From NCBI RefSeq assembly GCF_004216535.1, contig NZ_SGWX01000001.1, positions 372,001 through 436,000 of the forward strand: DNA of 64,000 bases, given 5' to 3'. This DNA is from Xylanimonas ulmi. Its GTDB lineage: Bacteria; Actinomycetota; Actinomycetes; Actinomycetales; Cellulomonadaceae. The translations under genes were made by a program, and so were the position numbers. Each line of letters opens with the position of its first letter. Within the stretch, counting starts at the first letter, position 1. The notes beneath the pieces are model-generated. The model did no database searches and was not told where the DNA came from. It saw only the letters and a list, made by a program, of their open reading frames with translations. Shown piece after piece: positions 51,225 to 64,000 of this stretch.

Positions 51225-53456
51225 TCAGCCCTCCGGGGTCAGGATCAAGGCGCCCAGCGGGGGCACGCGCACCGAGGCCGAGTGCGATCGGCCGTGCCAC
51301 GGGACCGGCTCGGCCTGGACCGCGCCGAGGTTGCCCACGCCCGAGCCGCCGTAGATCTCGGCGTCGGTGTTGAAGGCCTCGCGCCAGGTGCCGCCGAAGG
51401 GAAGCGCGAGCCGGTAGCCCTCGTGCGGCACCCCCGCGAAGTTGACCACGACGGCGACGGGCTTGCCCGCGGCGTCCTTGCGCAGGTAGGCGAGCGTGTT
51501 GTTGTCGGCGTCGTTGGAGTCGATCCACTCGAAGCCGTCAGGAGTGAAGTCCCGCTCCCACAGCGACGGGGTCGCCTTGTACAGGGCGTTGAGGTCGCGG
51601 ACCATGCGCTGGATCGCGGCGTGCGACGGGTTGTCGAGCAGCCACCAGTCGAGGCCGACGCCCTCGCTCCACTCGGCGTCCTGCCCGAACTCCGAGCCCA
51701 TGAACAGCAGTTGCTTGCCCGGGTGGGTCCACATGTAGGCGAGGAACGCGCGCACGCCCGCGAGCTGCTGCCAGCGGTCGCCCGGCATCTTGCGCAGCAG
51801 CGAGCCCTTGCCGTGCACGACCTCGTCGTGGCTGATGGGCAGCACGTACTGCTCCGAGAAGGCGTAGATGAGCGAGAAGGTCAGCTCGCCGTGGTGGTAG
51901 CGGCGGTACATCGGGTTCTCCTCGATGTAGCGCAGCGAGTCGTTCATCCAGCCCATGTTCCACTTGAGGCCGAACCCGAGGCCGCCGTGCGACGTCGGGG
52001 CGGTGACGCCGGGGAACGCCGTCGACTCCTCGGCGATCATCATGACGCCGGGGGAGCGGCGGTAGGCCGTCGCGTTGGCCTCCTGCAGGAACGAGATGGC
52101 CTCGAGGTTCTCGCGTCCGCCGAACTGGTTGGGCGCCCACTCGCCGTCGTTGCGCGAGTAGTCGAGGTAGAGCATCGAGGCGACGGCGTCGACGCGCAGC
52201 GCGTCGACGTGGAACTCCTCGAACCAGAAGGTCGCGTTGGCGACCAGGAAGTTGCGCACCTCGCGGCGGCCGAAGTCGAACACGTAGGTGCCCCAGTCGG
52301 GCTGCTCGCCGCGGCGGGGGTCCGGGTGCTCGTACAGGGGCGTGCCGTCGAAGCGGGCCAGCGCCCAGTCGTCCTTGGGGAAGTGCGCGGGCACCCAGTC
52401 GACGATGACGCCGACGCCGGCCTGGTGGAGCCGGTCGATGAGGTGGCGCAGGTCGTCGGGGTGGCCGAAGCGCGACGTCGGCGCGTAGTACGACGTGACC
52501 TGGTAGCCCCAGGACCCGCCGAACGGGTGCTCGGCGACCGGCATGAACTCCACGTGCGTGAAGCCCTGCTGGACGACGTAGGCGGTGAGCTGGTCGGCCA
52601 GCTCGCGGTAGCCGAGTCCGGGCCGCCACGACCCCAGGTGGACCTCGTAGACGCTGACGGGGCCCGAGTGCGGGTCGCGCGTGGCGCGCGCCGTCATCCA
52701 GTCCAGGTCGTCCCACTCATGCGTGGAGTGCACGACGACCGACGCCGTCGCGGGCGGCACCTCGGTGCCCTTGGCCATGGGGTCGGCCTTGGCTCGCCAG
52801 TGGCCGTCGGCGCCGAGGATCTCGTACTTGTAGCGGGCGCCCTCGCCGACGCCCGGGACGAAGATCTCCCACACGCCGGTCGAGCCGAGCGAGCGCATCG
52901 GGTGCACGGGCGTCCAGCGGTTGTGGTCGCCGACCAGGCGCACAGCGCGCGCGTTGGGCGCCCACACCGCGAAGCCCGTGCCCTCGGCGTCGCCGAGCGC
53001 GCTGGGGAAGCGGCGCGGGTTGGCGCCGAGCGCCTGCCACAGCTCCTCGTGCCGGCCCTCGCCGATCAGGTGCAGGTCGACCGCGCCCAGCGTCGGCAGG
53101 AACCGGTACGGGTCGTCGGCGTTCTGCGCGTCGGCGCCGTAGCGCGTGCGCACGCGGTAGTCGGGCGCGTGGGCGTGGCCCTCGTCGTCGAGCGGCGCGG
53201 GCACGACCGCCTCCCACACGCCTGCGGCCTCGTGGTGTGCGCTGTACTCGCCGTCGCCGGTCACGACGACGACCTCATCGGCCAGGGGGCGCAGCGCACG
53301 CACGACGGCCCAGGCGGCGCCGTCGGGGCCGATCGCCATCAGGTGCGCGCCGAGCACGGCATGCGGGTCGTGGGTGTGCCCCTGCGCGACGGCGGTGAAC
53401 ACCGCCGGGTCGACGCTGGGCGCGAGAGGGGGCGTGCTGGCAGGGCCGGTCGTCAT
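51225..53456 (-). CDS. glgB: 1,4-alpha-glucan branching enzyme
   Basis: A 743-residue GH13 enzyme that forms alpha-1,6 branches in glycogen/alpha-glucan. An N-terminal extra domain (1-115) precedes CBM48 ([21 protein letters not shown]), the (beta/alpha)8 core (nucleophile Asp in [16 protein letters not shown], acid Glu in [25 protein letters not shown]) and a C-terminal beta domain. Length is standard. ATG at 53456 with AAAGG upstream. It completes the GlgE pathway encoded to the right. Confidence 0.97.
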   Translation of the reverse strand: MTTGPASTPPLAPSVDPAVFTAVAQGHTHDPHAVLGAHLMAIGPDGAAWAVVRALRPLADEVVVVTGDGEYSAHHEAAGVWEAVVPAPLDDEGHAHAPDYRVRTRYGADAQNADDPYRFLPTLGAVDLHLIGEGRHEELWQALGANPRRFPSALGDAEGTGFAVWAPNARAVRLVGDHNRWTPVHPMRSLGSTGVWEIFVPGVGEGARYKYEILGADGHWRAKADPMAKGTEVPPATASVVVHSTHEWDDLDWMTARATRDPHSGPVSVYEVHLGSWRPGLGYRELADQLTAYVVQQGFTHVEFMPVAEHPFGGSWGYQVTSYYAPTSRFGHPDDLRHLIDRLHQAGVGVIVDWVPAHFPKDDWALARFDGTPLYEHPDPRRGEQPDWGTYVFDFGRREVRNFLVANATFWFEEFHVDALRVDAVASMLYLDYSRNDGEWAPNQFGGRENLEAISFLQEANATAYRRSPGVMMIAEESTAFPGVTAPTSHGGLGFGLKWNMGWMNDSLRYIEENPMYRRYHHGELTFSLIYAFSEQYVLPISHDEVVHGKGSLLRKMPGDRWQQLAGVRAFLAYMWTHPGKQLLFMGSEFGQDAEWSEGVGLDWWLLDNPSHAAIQRMVRDLNALYKATPSLWERDFTPDGFEWIDSNDADNNTLAYLRKDAAGKPVAVVVNFAGVPHEGYRLALPFGGTWREAFNTDAEIYGGSGVGNLGAVQAEPVPWHGRSHSASVRVPPLGALILTPEG

Positions 53457-53514
53457 GTGGCCAACCTTTCCATGTGAGGACGGGCGATGCGCACCGCAGG
53501 CCAGGTGCGCCCGG

Positions 53515-53555
53515 GCGCTCGGCGCTGACCGTGTTCTCCCCGGGGCGCCGAACGC
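53515..53555 (-). terminator. Hairpin after the purine permease gene
   Basis: GCGCTCGGCGC (53515-53525) pairs with GCGCCGAACGC (53545-53555) with one mismatch. It lies 12 bp past the permease stop on the minus strand. Moderate support. Confidence 0.5.
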
Positions 53556-53567
53556 TGTCGCGGGAGG

Positions 53568-55070
53568 TCAGACGAGGAACTGGAGCACGAACAGCGCGCC
53601 GATGGTGGCGGCCGGCCAGCTGATCTCGCGCCAGCGCCCGGTGGCGAGCTTGAGCACGACGCAGGAGATCAGCGCGAACGCGATGCCGTTGGCGATCGAG
53701 AACGTCAGGGGCATGATCGCGATCGCCAGGAACGCGGGGACCGCCTCGGTCAGATCATGGAAGTCGACCTGCTTGACCTGCGACATCATGAGGCAGCCGA
53801 CCATGATGAGCGCCGGGCCGGTGGCCACCAGCGGGATGAGCGGCACGAACGGCGCGGCCACGAGCGCGAGCACGAACATGCCTGAGGTGACCAGCGCGGT
53901 CAGGCCGGTGCGACCGCCCTCGTTGATGCCGGACGCCGAGGAGACGACGGTGGCGGTCGAGGAGGATCCGAGCAGCGCGCCGCCCGCGGTGCCGATGGCG
54001 TCGGACAGCAGGCCTCGCTCAAGCCCGACGACGTGTCCGTCGCGGTCGACCATGCCGGCCGCTGAGGCGACGCCGAAGATCGTGCCGAGCGAGTCGAGGG
54101 CGTTGACCAGGCAGTGCGCGAGCACCATGGCGAGCACGACGGCCAGGACGTGGCCGAGGCTGCCGAGATTGAGGAACGAGCCGACGTCGAGGCCGAACAG
54201 CGAGTACTGGGCGAAATCCGAGAACTGGCGGCCGAGGTCGAACGAGAAGCTCTCCGGCAGCGCGGTCTGGCCCGTGGCGTACGCGAGCGCCGTGGTGGCG
54301 AAGATGCCGATGAGGATCGCGCCCTTGACCTTGCGCGCGTGCAGCACCGCCATGAGGAGGAAGCCGGCGACGGCGAGCACGGCGCCGAGCACCTGCGCGC
54401 GGACCGCGGCGTCCTGGTGGCCCCAGTCCGAGAAGTTGACCAGCGTGACGAAGGTGCCGCCGCTGGCGACGACGACGCCCGACTGCCGCAGGCCCAACAG
54501 TGTGATGAACAGGCCGATGCCGGCTCCGAGCGCGACCTTGATGTTGCGCGGGATGCCGTCGATGATCGCCTGCCGCACGCCTGTGGCCGACAGCAGCACG
54601 AACAGCAGGCCCGAGGCGAAGACGAGCGCCAGCGCCATCTGGAAGACCTGCACGTCGGTGAGCGTGGCTGGGGCGGCGAGCACGCCGATGGCGGGCATGA
54701 CGGTGAACGCGAGGTAGGAGCCCAGGCCCATGCCGGGCGCTTGGACGAACGGCAGGTTCGCGAGGAACGCCATGAGCAGCGAGCCGAGGATCGAGCTGAG
54801 CACCGCGGCGATGTAGACGGCGTTGACGATGCCCGGGTTGGGGCCGTCGGCGCCCACCGCCATCGCGGCGCCGCCGGCCATCATGCCGGGGATCGCCAGG
54901 ACGGTGAAGACCGAGGCGAAGAAGGTCGTCAGTCCGGCCATGACCTCGACGCGCACGGTGGTGCGGTTCTCGGAGAGGCGGAAGACCCGATCGAGGAGCG
55001 GTGCGTCGTGAGGGGTCTTCGGGGCGGGAGGGGCGGGGGTTGCGTTTTTATACGTGGTTGGCGCAGACAC
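53568..55070 (-). CDS. NCS2-family nucleobase permease (AzgA-like)
   Basis: A 500-residue membrane transporter with about 13 helices. It belongs to the AzgA/PbuG adenine-guanine-hypoxanthine branch: ENRTTVRVEVMAGLTTFFA near the start, GMGLGSYLAF, and the family TATVVSSASGINEGGRTGL and TIFGVASAAGMVD. It imports purines by proton symport. GTG at 55070 lies seven bases from a GACAAT -10 (leaderless); the N-terminal 25 residues are Pro/Ala-rich. It lies between glgB and the maltokinase gene but has no pathway link. Confidence 0.9.
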   Translation of the reverse strand: MSAPTTYKNATPAPPAPKTPHDAPLLDRVFRLSENRTTVRVEVMAGLTTFFASVFTVLAIPGMMAGGAAMAVGADGPNPGIVNAVYIAAVLSSILGSLLMAFLANLPFVQAPGMGLGSYLAFTVMPAIGVLAAPATLTDVQVFQMALALVFASGLLFVLLSATGVRQAIIDGIPRNIKVALGAGIGLFITLLGLRQSGVVVASGGTFVTLVNFSDWGHQDAAVRAQVLGAVLAVAGFLLMAVLHARKVKGAILIGIFATTALAYATGQTALPESFSFDLGRQFSDFAQYSLFGLDVGSFLNLGSLGHVLAVVLAMVLAHCLVNALDSLGTIFGVASAAGMVDRDGHVVGLERGLLSDAIGTAGGALLGSSSTATVVSSASGINEGGRTGLTALVTSGMFVLALVAAPFVPLIPLVATGPALIMVGCLMMSQVKQVDFHDLTEAVPAFLAIAIMPLTFSIANGIAFALISCVVLKLATGRWREISWPAATIGALFVLQFLV

Positions 55071-55077
55071 GACGAGA

Positions 55078-55089
55078 ATTGTCGCGACA
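55078..55089 (-). promoter_or_regulatory. Leaderless promoter with overlapping palindrome
   Basis: GACAAT (55078-55083 on the minus strand) lies seven bases before the GTG. It is overlapped by the perfect palindrome TGTCGCGACA (55080-55089), a possible operator covering the -10. Confidence 0.5.
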
Positions 55090-55159
55090 TGGTGGTTTGT
55101 TGACGCGTGTTTGGCGTGATCGACGCCAGGTTTCGGCATGCGGGGGCGTGGCCCCCGGG

Positions 55160-56478
55160 TCACGGCCGGCTGAGCCGCTCGACCGCCCCCAACGGAATGT
55201 GGACCCAGTGCGGACGCTGCCGGGTCTCGTAGACCACCTCGTACAGCGCCTTGTCGAGCGTCAGGGCGCGCAGCACGATGTCGTCGACGCCCGCCGCGGC
55301 ACGGACCGCCGCCCGGTACCCGTCCAGGAACGCCCGCTGCGCGCGCGCGGCCCACTCGGGGTCGCTCGCGCCGCCCACCGCGGCGGCGTAGTCGAACGAC
55401 CGCAGCATGCCGGCGACGTCGCGCAACGGCAGGTCGGGCGCCGTGCGCTCGGCCACCGGACGCTGCGGCTCGCCCTCGAAGTCGAGCACCTGCCAGCCGT
55501 CCGCTCCGTACAGGACCTGGCCCAGGTGCAGGTCGCCGTGGATGCGCTGCAGCGGCACGGCGGTCAGGTCGGCGCGCAGGTCGTCCAGCACGCGCGCGAT
55601 GGCCGCGGCGTGCGGGGCGAGCGCGTCGGGCGCCGCGTCGAGCGCGGCGTCGGCCCGGCGGCGCAGCCCCGCCACGAACGGCTCGGGGTCGAGCAGGGCG
55701 GTCGTGGGCAGCGCGTCGCGCAGCGCGGCGTGCAGGCGCGCGACGACGGCGCCCAGCTCGGCCGCGAGCGCGTCGAAGGGCTCGCCCCGCCCGGCGTGGC
55801 GGCAGGCGAGCTCGAAGCCGTCGTCGGCGTCGGGGACCAGGGCGGCCAGCACCGCCAGATCGGCCGTCACGGGCGCCGCGTCGGGCGCCGAGTCGGGCAG
55901 ACGCACCTCGACCGCGCCGAGGAAGCGCGGCGTGCCCGTGAACCCCACGGCCGTCAGCGCCTGCGGCACCGTCACGTCCGGGTGCTCGCCACCGGCCACG
56001 GTGCGCAGGATCTTGAGCATGGCGCCGTGCGGGGCGCCGTCGGGCCGCACGGCGGGCAGCACCACCGAGGTGTTCGACTGCTCGCCGGTCAGGGCGCGCC
56101 CGCCGGTGACGTCGGGCTCGGCGACGCCCGCGGCGCGCAACAGCGCGGACCAGGCGGCGGGATGGACGCCGCCGTCGTGCACCGCGAGGCCCGCCGCGCC
56201 GCCGATGTACCCGGGCTCGGCATGCTCGTCGAGGCCCTGGGGCACGACGACCAGGGGCGCCAGGAGCACCGCGCCCTCCAGACGCAGCAGGGCCAGGACG
56301 ACGTCGGGCGCGCCATCGACCGTCAGCTCGAGCCACGGCGTCGGGCGGCCCGTCAGCCCGCCGGGGAACCAGCGCCGTCCCGGCGCCCACGCGGCGACGA
56401 GGTCGGTGACCTCGGCGGACAGGTGGGACCCGGCCGGGGCCACCCGCACGACCGCGTGCGGGGTCGCGGGCTGCGCGC

Positions 56479-56482
<4 letters not shown>
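55160..56482 (-). CDS. mak: Maltokinase
   Basis: A 440-residue kinase that phosphorylates maltose to maltose-1-phosphate, the substrate of GlgE. The cap/N-lobe has [12 protein letters not shown]. The kinase core has [11 protein letters not shown] (catalytic loop, Asp) and [11 protein letters not shown] (metal-binding D). It resembles eukaryotic-type aminoglycoside kinases, as other maltokinases do. GTG at 56482 overlaps the treS stop (GTGA). Some actinobacteria fuse TreS with this enzyme; here they are separate. Confidence 0.94.
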
Positions 56483-60659
<4,177 letters not shown>

Positions 60660-60666
60660 GCGGACC

Positions 60667-60672
60667 ACGCTA
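60667..60672 (-). promoter_or_regulatory. -10 element of leaderless glgE
   Basis: TAGCGT on the minus strand ends seven bases before the GTG. The 133-bp gap up to the next gene has no other clear signal. Confidence 0.55.
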
Positions 60673-60792
60673 ACCAGGCGCGTATGCCCCCGCGCGCGCT
60701 GGACACGCCGCCGCACCGTGTCTCGACGCGTGTTCCACCCGCGACATGCCCCGGCGGGCCCGCGGCCGACGTCATGCGACGGCGCCGCGACG

Positions 60793-62511
60793 TCACAGCG
60801 ACGCCGCGAGCGCCCGCCCGGTCACCCGGCCGGTGTGCAGGCACCCGCCCAGGAACGTGCCCTCCAGCGCGCGGCGCCCGTGCGCCCCGCCGCCGCCGAA
60901 CCCGGCGGCCTCGCCCACGGCCCACAGCCCGTCGAGCGGCGAGCCGTCGGCGCGCAGCGCCCTGCCGGCCGGGTCGCACCACAGCCCGCCGAGCGTCTTG
61001 CGCGTCAGCACCGACAGCCGCACCGCGAGCAGCGGGCCGTCCTTCGGGTCGGTCAGCGCGCGCGGCGTCGCGACGCGCATGCGCCGGTCGACCCAGAACC
61101 GCCGGGCGGCGGCGGTCGCGGTCACCTGCGGGTCCTTGCCGAGCCCCGAGACGACCTGCGCGTCACGCAGCGCGACCATGCGCGCGAGCTCGTCGGCGTC
61201 GACGGCGCCCGCCGACCCGGGCGTCGCGGCCGTGAGCGCGTTCATGCGCTGGGCGAGCTGCGCCGTCGTCGCCGCCCACAGGAACTCGGGCGACTCGCGC
61301 GCGAACCGCGCCACGGGTCCCACCGCGCCGGGCAGCACCCGCCTGCTCAGCAGGCGCACGTCCTTGCCCGTCAGGTCGGGGTTCTGCTCCGATCCGGACA
61401 GTGCGAACTCGGTCTCGAGGATGGCCTTGTTGAGCACGAACCAGGAGTGGTCGTGCCCGCGCCGCGTCAGGTGCGTCAGCGCGCCGAGCGCGTCGAACCC
61501 GGGGAACAGCGGCGCGGGCAGGCGCCGCCCGTCGGCGTCGAGCCACAGCGCGGACGGCCCGGCCAGGATGCGGATGCCGTGCCGCGTCCACACGGGTGAG
61601 TGGTCGGCGACGCCCTCGGGGTAGTGCCACATGCGGTCCTCGTGCACGAGCCTGGCCCCGGCGTCGGCGGCGACGGTGAGCATGAGCCCGTCGGTCGAGT
61701 CGGGCACACCCTGCAGCATGCGGGCGGGCAGCGTGCCCGCGTCGGGGGTCCAGCGCGCCCGCGCGACGTCGTGGTTCGCGCCGATGCCGCCCGAGGCGAC
61801 CACGACGGCGCCTGCGGCGATCTCGACCTCGCCGACGACCTCGCGCGACGACGGCGCCGCCCGCCCGCGGTGGGGCAGCGTGGCGCGCGAGGCGGCGTCG
61901 TCGACCAGGACCTGCGCGCGCACCCCGCTCACGCGTCCGTCGGTGACCACGAGTGAGGTGACACGTCGCCGGAACAGGATCGTCAGCCGCCCGGCGTCGC
62001 GGTGGGCCTTGGCGCGTGCGACGAACGGCGCGAGGATCGCCGGACCGGTGCCCCAGGTGACGTGGAAGCGGGGCACGGAGTTGCCGTGCGCGCCGTCGGG
62101 GCCCAGGGCGTGCCCGCCGCGCTCGGCCCACTGGAGCAACGGGAACCAGCGCACGCCCAGGCCGCGCAGCCATGAGCGCATGCCCCCGGCGGCGAACTCG
62201 ACGTAGCGCTCGGCCCACGCGTACCCGTGCCGGTCAGGCCCCTGCCCGCGCTCGGCTCCACGCTCGAAGGCCGCCGAGCCGCGCCAGTCGTCCCAGGCGA
62301 GCTCGGCGCTGTCGCGCACGCCCAGGCGGCGCTGCTCGGGGGTGTCGATCAGGAACAGTCCGCCGAACGACCACCAGGCCTGCCCGCCGAGCGAGTCGGG
62401 GTGCTCCTGGTCGAGCACGATGACGCGTCGGCCGGCGTCGGCGAGCTCGGTGGCGGTGACCAGGCCGGCCAGGCCGGCTCCGATGACGACGACGTCGGCG
62501 TCTGGGCTCAT
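60793..62511 (-). CDS. FAD-dependent dehydrogenase (ketosteroid-dehydrogenase-like)
   Basis: A 572-residue flavoprotein. The N-terminal ADP-binding motif GAGLAGLVTATELADAGRRVIVLD and the C-terminal GLWAVGEAAGFGGGGAHGRRALEG close the FAD site. The overall layout is that of the FAD-binding dehydrogenases related to 3-ketosteroid delta-1-dehydrogenase and fumarate reductase. It lacks an FMN domain, so it is not a full fumarate reductase. Substrate unknown. ATG at 62511 lies 11 bp after the glgX stop. It lies within the glucan cluster without an obvious link. Confidence 0.85.
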   Translation of the reverse strand: MSPDADVVVIGAGLAGLVTATELADAGRRVIVLDQEHPDSLGGQAWWSFGGLFLIDTPEQRRLGVRDSAELAWDDWRGSAAFERGAERGQGPDRHGYAWAERYVEFAAGGMRSWLRGLGVRWFPLLQWAERGGHALGPDGAHGNSVPRFHVTWGTGPAILAPFVARAKAHRDAGRLTILFRRRVTSLVVTDGRVSGVRAQVLVDDAASRATLPHRGRAAPSSREVVGEVEIAAGAVVVASGGIGANHDVARARWTPDAGTLPARMLQGVPDSTDGLMLTVAADAGARLVHEDRMWHYPEGVADHSPVWTRHGIRILAGPSALWLDADGRRLPAPLFPGFDALGALTHLTRRGHDHSWFVLNKAILETEFALSGSEQNPDLTGKDVRLLSRRVLPGAVGPVARFARESPEFLWAATTAQLAQRMNALTAATPGSAGAVDADELARMVALRDAQVVSGLGKDPQVTATAAARRFWVDRRMRVATPRALTDPKDGPLLAVRLSVLTRKTLGGLWCDPAGRALRADGSPLDGLWAVGEAAGFGGGGAHGRRALEGTFLGGCLHTGRVTGRALAASL

Positions 62512-62522
62512 GACCCCGCAGG

Positions 62523-64000
62523 CTACTCCCGCGTGGCCTGCCCGCCTCGTCGTCCCACGAACAGCTGGACGCTCAACGCCTCGAGCGTCGACGTGCCCTC
62601 GTCAGGGTCGTCGCCGGACGCCTGGGCCGGGTTGTCCCACGTCGAGCTCCACACCCGCTCCCACGGCTCGGCGCCGGGCAGGACGGGCGGCAGCACGACG
62701 TCGAGGTCGTCGAGGTGGCCGTTGAGCACCAGCAGCACGTCGCAGTCGGCCGGGCCGGGCCCGGGGCGCAGCATCTGCACGGCGCGCCGACCGGCCTCGT
62801 TCCAGGCCGTGTGGTCCATCGGGGCGCCCGCCTCGGTGAACCACAACAGGTCGGCGAACGCCTCACCGGGGCGCGGACTGCCCAAGAAGAACGAGTCGGC
62901 GCGCAGCGCCGGGTGCTCGCGGCGCAGGGCGAGCAGCAACTTGGTGGTCTCCAGCAGGTCGCGCCCGGCGTCGTCGAGGTCCCAGGCGACCCACGACACC
63001 TCGGTGTCCAGCGCGTAGGCGTTGTTGTTGCCGTCCTGGCTACGCCCGAACTCGTCGCCCGCCGTGATCATGGGCGTGCCCGCCGACAGCAGCAGCATCG
63101 CCAGCAGGTTGCGCTGTGAGCGCCGCCGCAGCGGCACGACGGCGGACCATGGCTCGGTGGTCGCGTCGGCCCCGTCGTCGGCGTGGCCCTCGACGCCGTG
63201 GTTCCACGACAGGTTGTTCGACGTCCCGTCGTGGTTGTCCTCGCCGTTGGCCCAGTTGTGCTTGTGGTCGAACGCGACCAGGTCGGCGAGCGTGAAGCCG
63301 TCGTGCGCGGTGACGAAGTTGACCGACGCGACGGGCCCGCGCGCCAGCGGCGGGTCGGAGCGGCCGAACAGGTCGGCCGACCCGGCCAGGCGCGTGGTCA
63401 GCTCGCGGATGCCGTCCATCGGACGCCCGTGCGAGCCGTCGCGCGCCGAGGACAGCCAGAACCCGCGGATCGCGTCGCGGAACCTGTCGTTCCACTCGGC
63501 CATGGGCGGCGGGAACGAGCCGGTCTGCCAACCGCCGGGGCCCACATCCCACGGCTCGGCGACGAGCTTGAGGTTGTTCAGGACGGGGTCGGTCTGCAGG
63601 CCCACGAGGAACGGGTGGTCGGGGGCGTACCCGTACAGCCCGCGCCCCAGCGTGACGGCCAGGTCGAAGCGGAAGCCGTCGACACCCACGACCTCGGCCC
63701 AGTACCGCAGCGAGTCGAGCGCGAGCTGCACCACGCGCACGCGCCGGAAGTCGAGCGTGTTGCCGGTGCCTGTGGCGTCGGCGAGCGCGGCCGGCGTGTT
63801 GCCGTCGTGCAGGTAGTAGACCGGGTTGTCCAGGCCGCGCCAGGACACGTGGAGCTGGTCGTCGCCGCCCTCGCAGGTGTGGTTGTAGACGACGTCGAGC
63901 AGCACCTCGATGCCCGCCTCGTGCAGCACGCGCACCATCGCGCGCACCTCGTCGAGCACCGCGGCCGGCCCGGCCTCCTGGGCGGCGCGCGTCGCGTAGC
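62523..64000 (-). CDS. glgX: Glycogen debranching enzyme GlgX, C-terminal part
   Basis: The open frame runs past the right edge, so about 492 residues of the C-terminal portion are seen. It is a GH13 isoamylase-type enzyme that removes alpha-1,6 branches. LLDVVYNHTCEGG, DGFRFDLAVTLG (nucleophile Asp), KLVAEPWDVGPGGWQ (Glu) and NFVTAHDGFTLADLV (Asp) are present, followed by the C-terminal beta domain. GlgX normally has about 700 residues, so some 200 N-terminal residues lie outside. It adds breakdown to the synthetic genes on its left. Confidence 0.95.
   Translation of the reverse strand, partial: YATRAAQEAGPAAVLDEVRAMVRVLHEAGIEVLLDVVYNHTCEGGDDQLHVSWRGLDNPVYYLHDGNTPAALADATGTGNTLDFRRVRVVQLALDSLRYWAEVVGVDGFRFDLAVTLGRGLYGYAPDHPFLVGLQTDPVLNNLKLVAEPWDVGPGGWQTGSFPPPMAEWNDRFRDAIRGFWLSSARDGSHGRPMDGIRELTTRLAGSADLFGRSDPPLARGPVASVNFVTAHDGFTLADLVAFDHKHNWANGEDNHDGTSNNLSWNHGVEGHADDGADATTEPWSAVVPLRRRSQRNLLAMLLLSAGTPMITAGDEFGRSQDGNNNAYALDTEVSWVAWDLDDAGRDLLETTKLLLALRREHPALRADSFFLGSPRPGEAFADLLWFTEAGAPMDHTAWNEAGRRAVQMLRPGPGPADCDVLLVLNGHLDDLDVVLPPVLPGAEPWERVWSSTWDNPAQASGDDPDEGTSTLEALSVQLFVGRRGGQATRE

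Overview
The window is very GC-rich DNA from an actinobacterium. Genes are tightly packed, with many GTG starts and 4-bp ATGA/GTGA stop-start overlaps. Marker genes support this: the mismatch endonuclease NucS, a PimB'-type phosphatidylinositol mannosyltransferase, an actinobacterial Rho with a long basic insert, the GlgE alpha-glucan pathway, and a secreted GH10 xylanase with a Pro-Thr linker and a CBM2. The combination fits Cellulomonadaceae or a close Micrococcales relative. The genus cannot be fixed from sequence alone.

Layout. 0-2.2 kb: the end of a propionate (methylcitrate) locus (prpD start, GntR regulator), a divergent polyphosphate kinase 2, a long inverted repeat and tRNA-Arg(CCG). 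2.4-11.3 kb: argS-lysA-hom-thrC-thrB-rho. 11.3-17.7 kb: an antisense pimB', then rpmE-prfA-prmC-tsaC-wecA and an AtpI-like gene. 17.9-25.4 kb: the F1Fo ATP synthase operon atpBEFHAGDC and a DUF2550 gene. 25.4-28.9 kb: nucS, nagA and the xylanase. 29.1-33.1 kb: class Ib ribonucleotide reductase nrdHIEF behind NrdR-like boxes. 33.1-37.6 kb: a DHA2-type drug exporter and its divergent TetR regulator, then a fluoride riboswitch controlling a universal stress protein and two FluC channels. 38.0-42.9 kb: an iron group (siderophore-interacting protein, a partner protein, DUF1540, feoABC) with three DtxR/IdeR-type boxes. 43-51 kb: an FKBP lipoprotein, two alpha/beta hydrolases, a DivIVA-like coiled-coil protein, a lipoprotein pair and a redox-dead thioredoxin/TPR protein. 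51.2-64 kb: glycogen and alpha-glucan genes on the minus strand (glgB, maltokinase, treS, glgE, and glgX running off the end), interspersed with a purine permease and a flavoprotein dehydrogenase.

How the genes work together. The order argS to atpC, then DUF2550, nucS, thioredoxin/TPR protein, glgB and glgE follows the mycobacterial chromosome backbone (M. tuberculosis Rv1292 to Rv1327c). The accessory genes between 26 and 50 kb look like lineage-specific insertions into that backbone. TreS, maltokinase, GlgE and GlgB form a complete trehalose-to-branched-alpha-glucan route. lysA, hom, thrC and thrB cover the end of lysine synthesis and homoserine-to-threonine synthesis. Several genes appear to be transcribed without a leader (a TANNNT-like -10 six to eight bases before ATG/GTG).

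No prophage, insertion sequence, CRISPR array or clearly new defence system was seen. The most informative non-coding features are the fluoride riboswitch, whose conserved core contains a false ATG; a family of short intergenic hairpins around GGTTGAGCC/GTCGAAACC with a compensatory base change; paired GTATACAGAAC operators; and three tandem palindromes between the exporter and its TetR.
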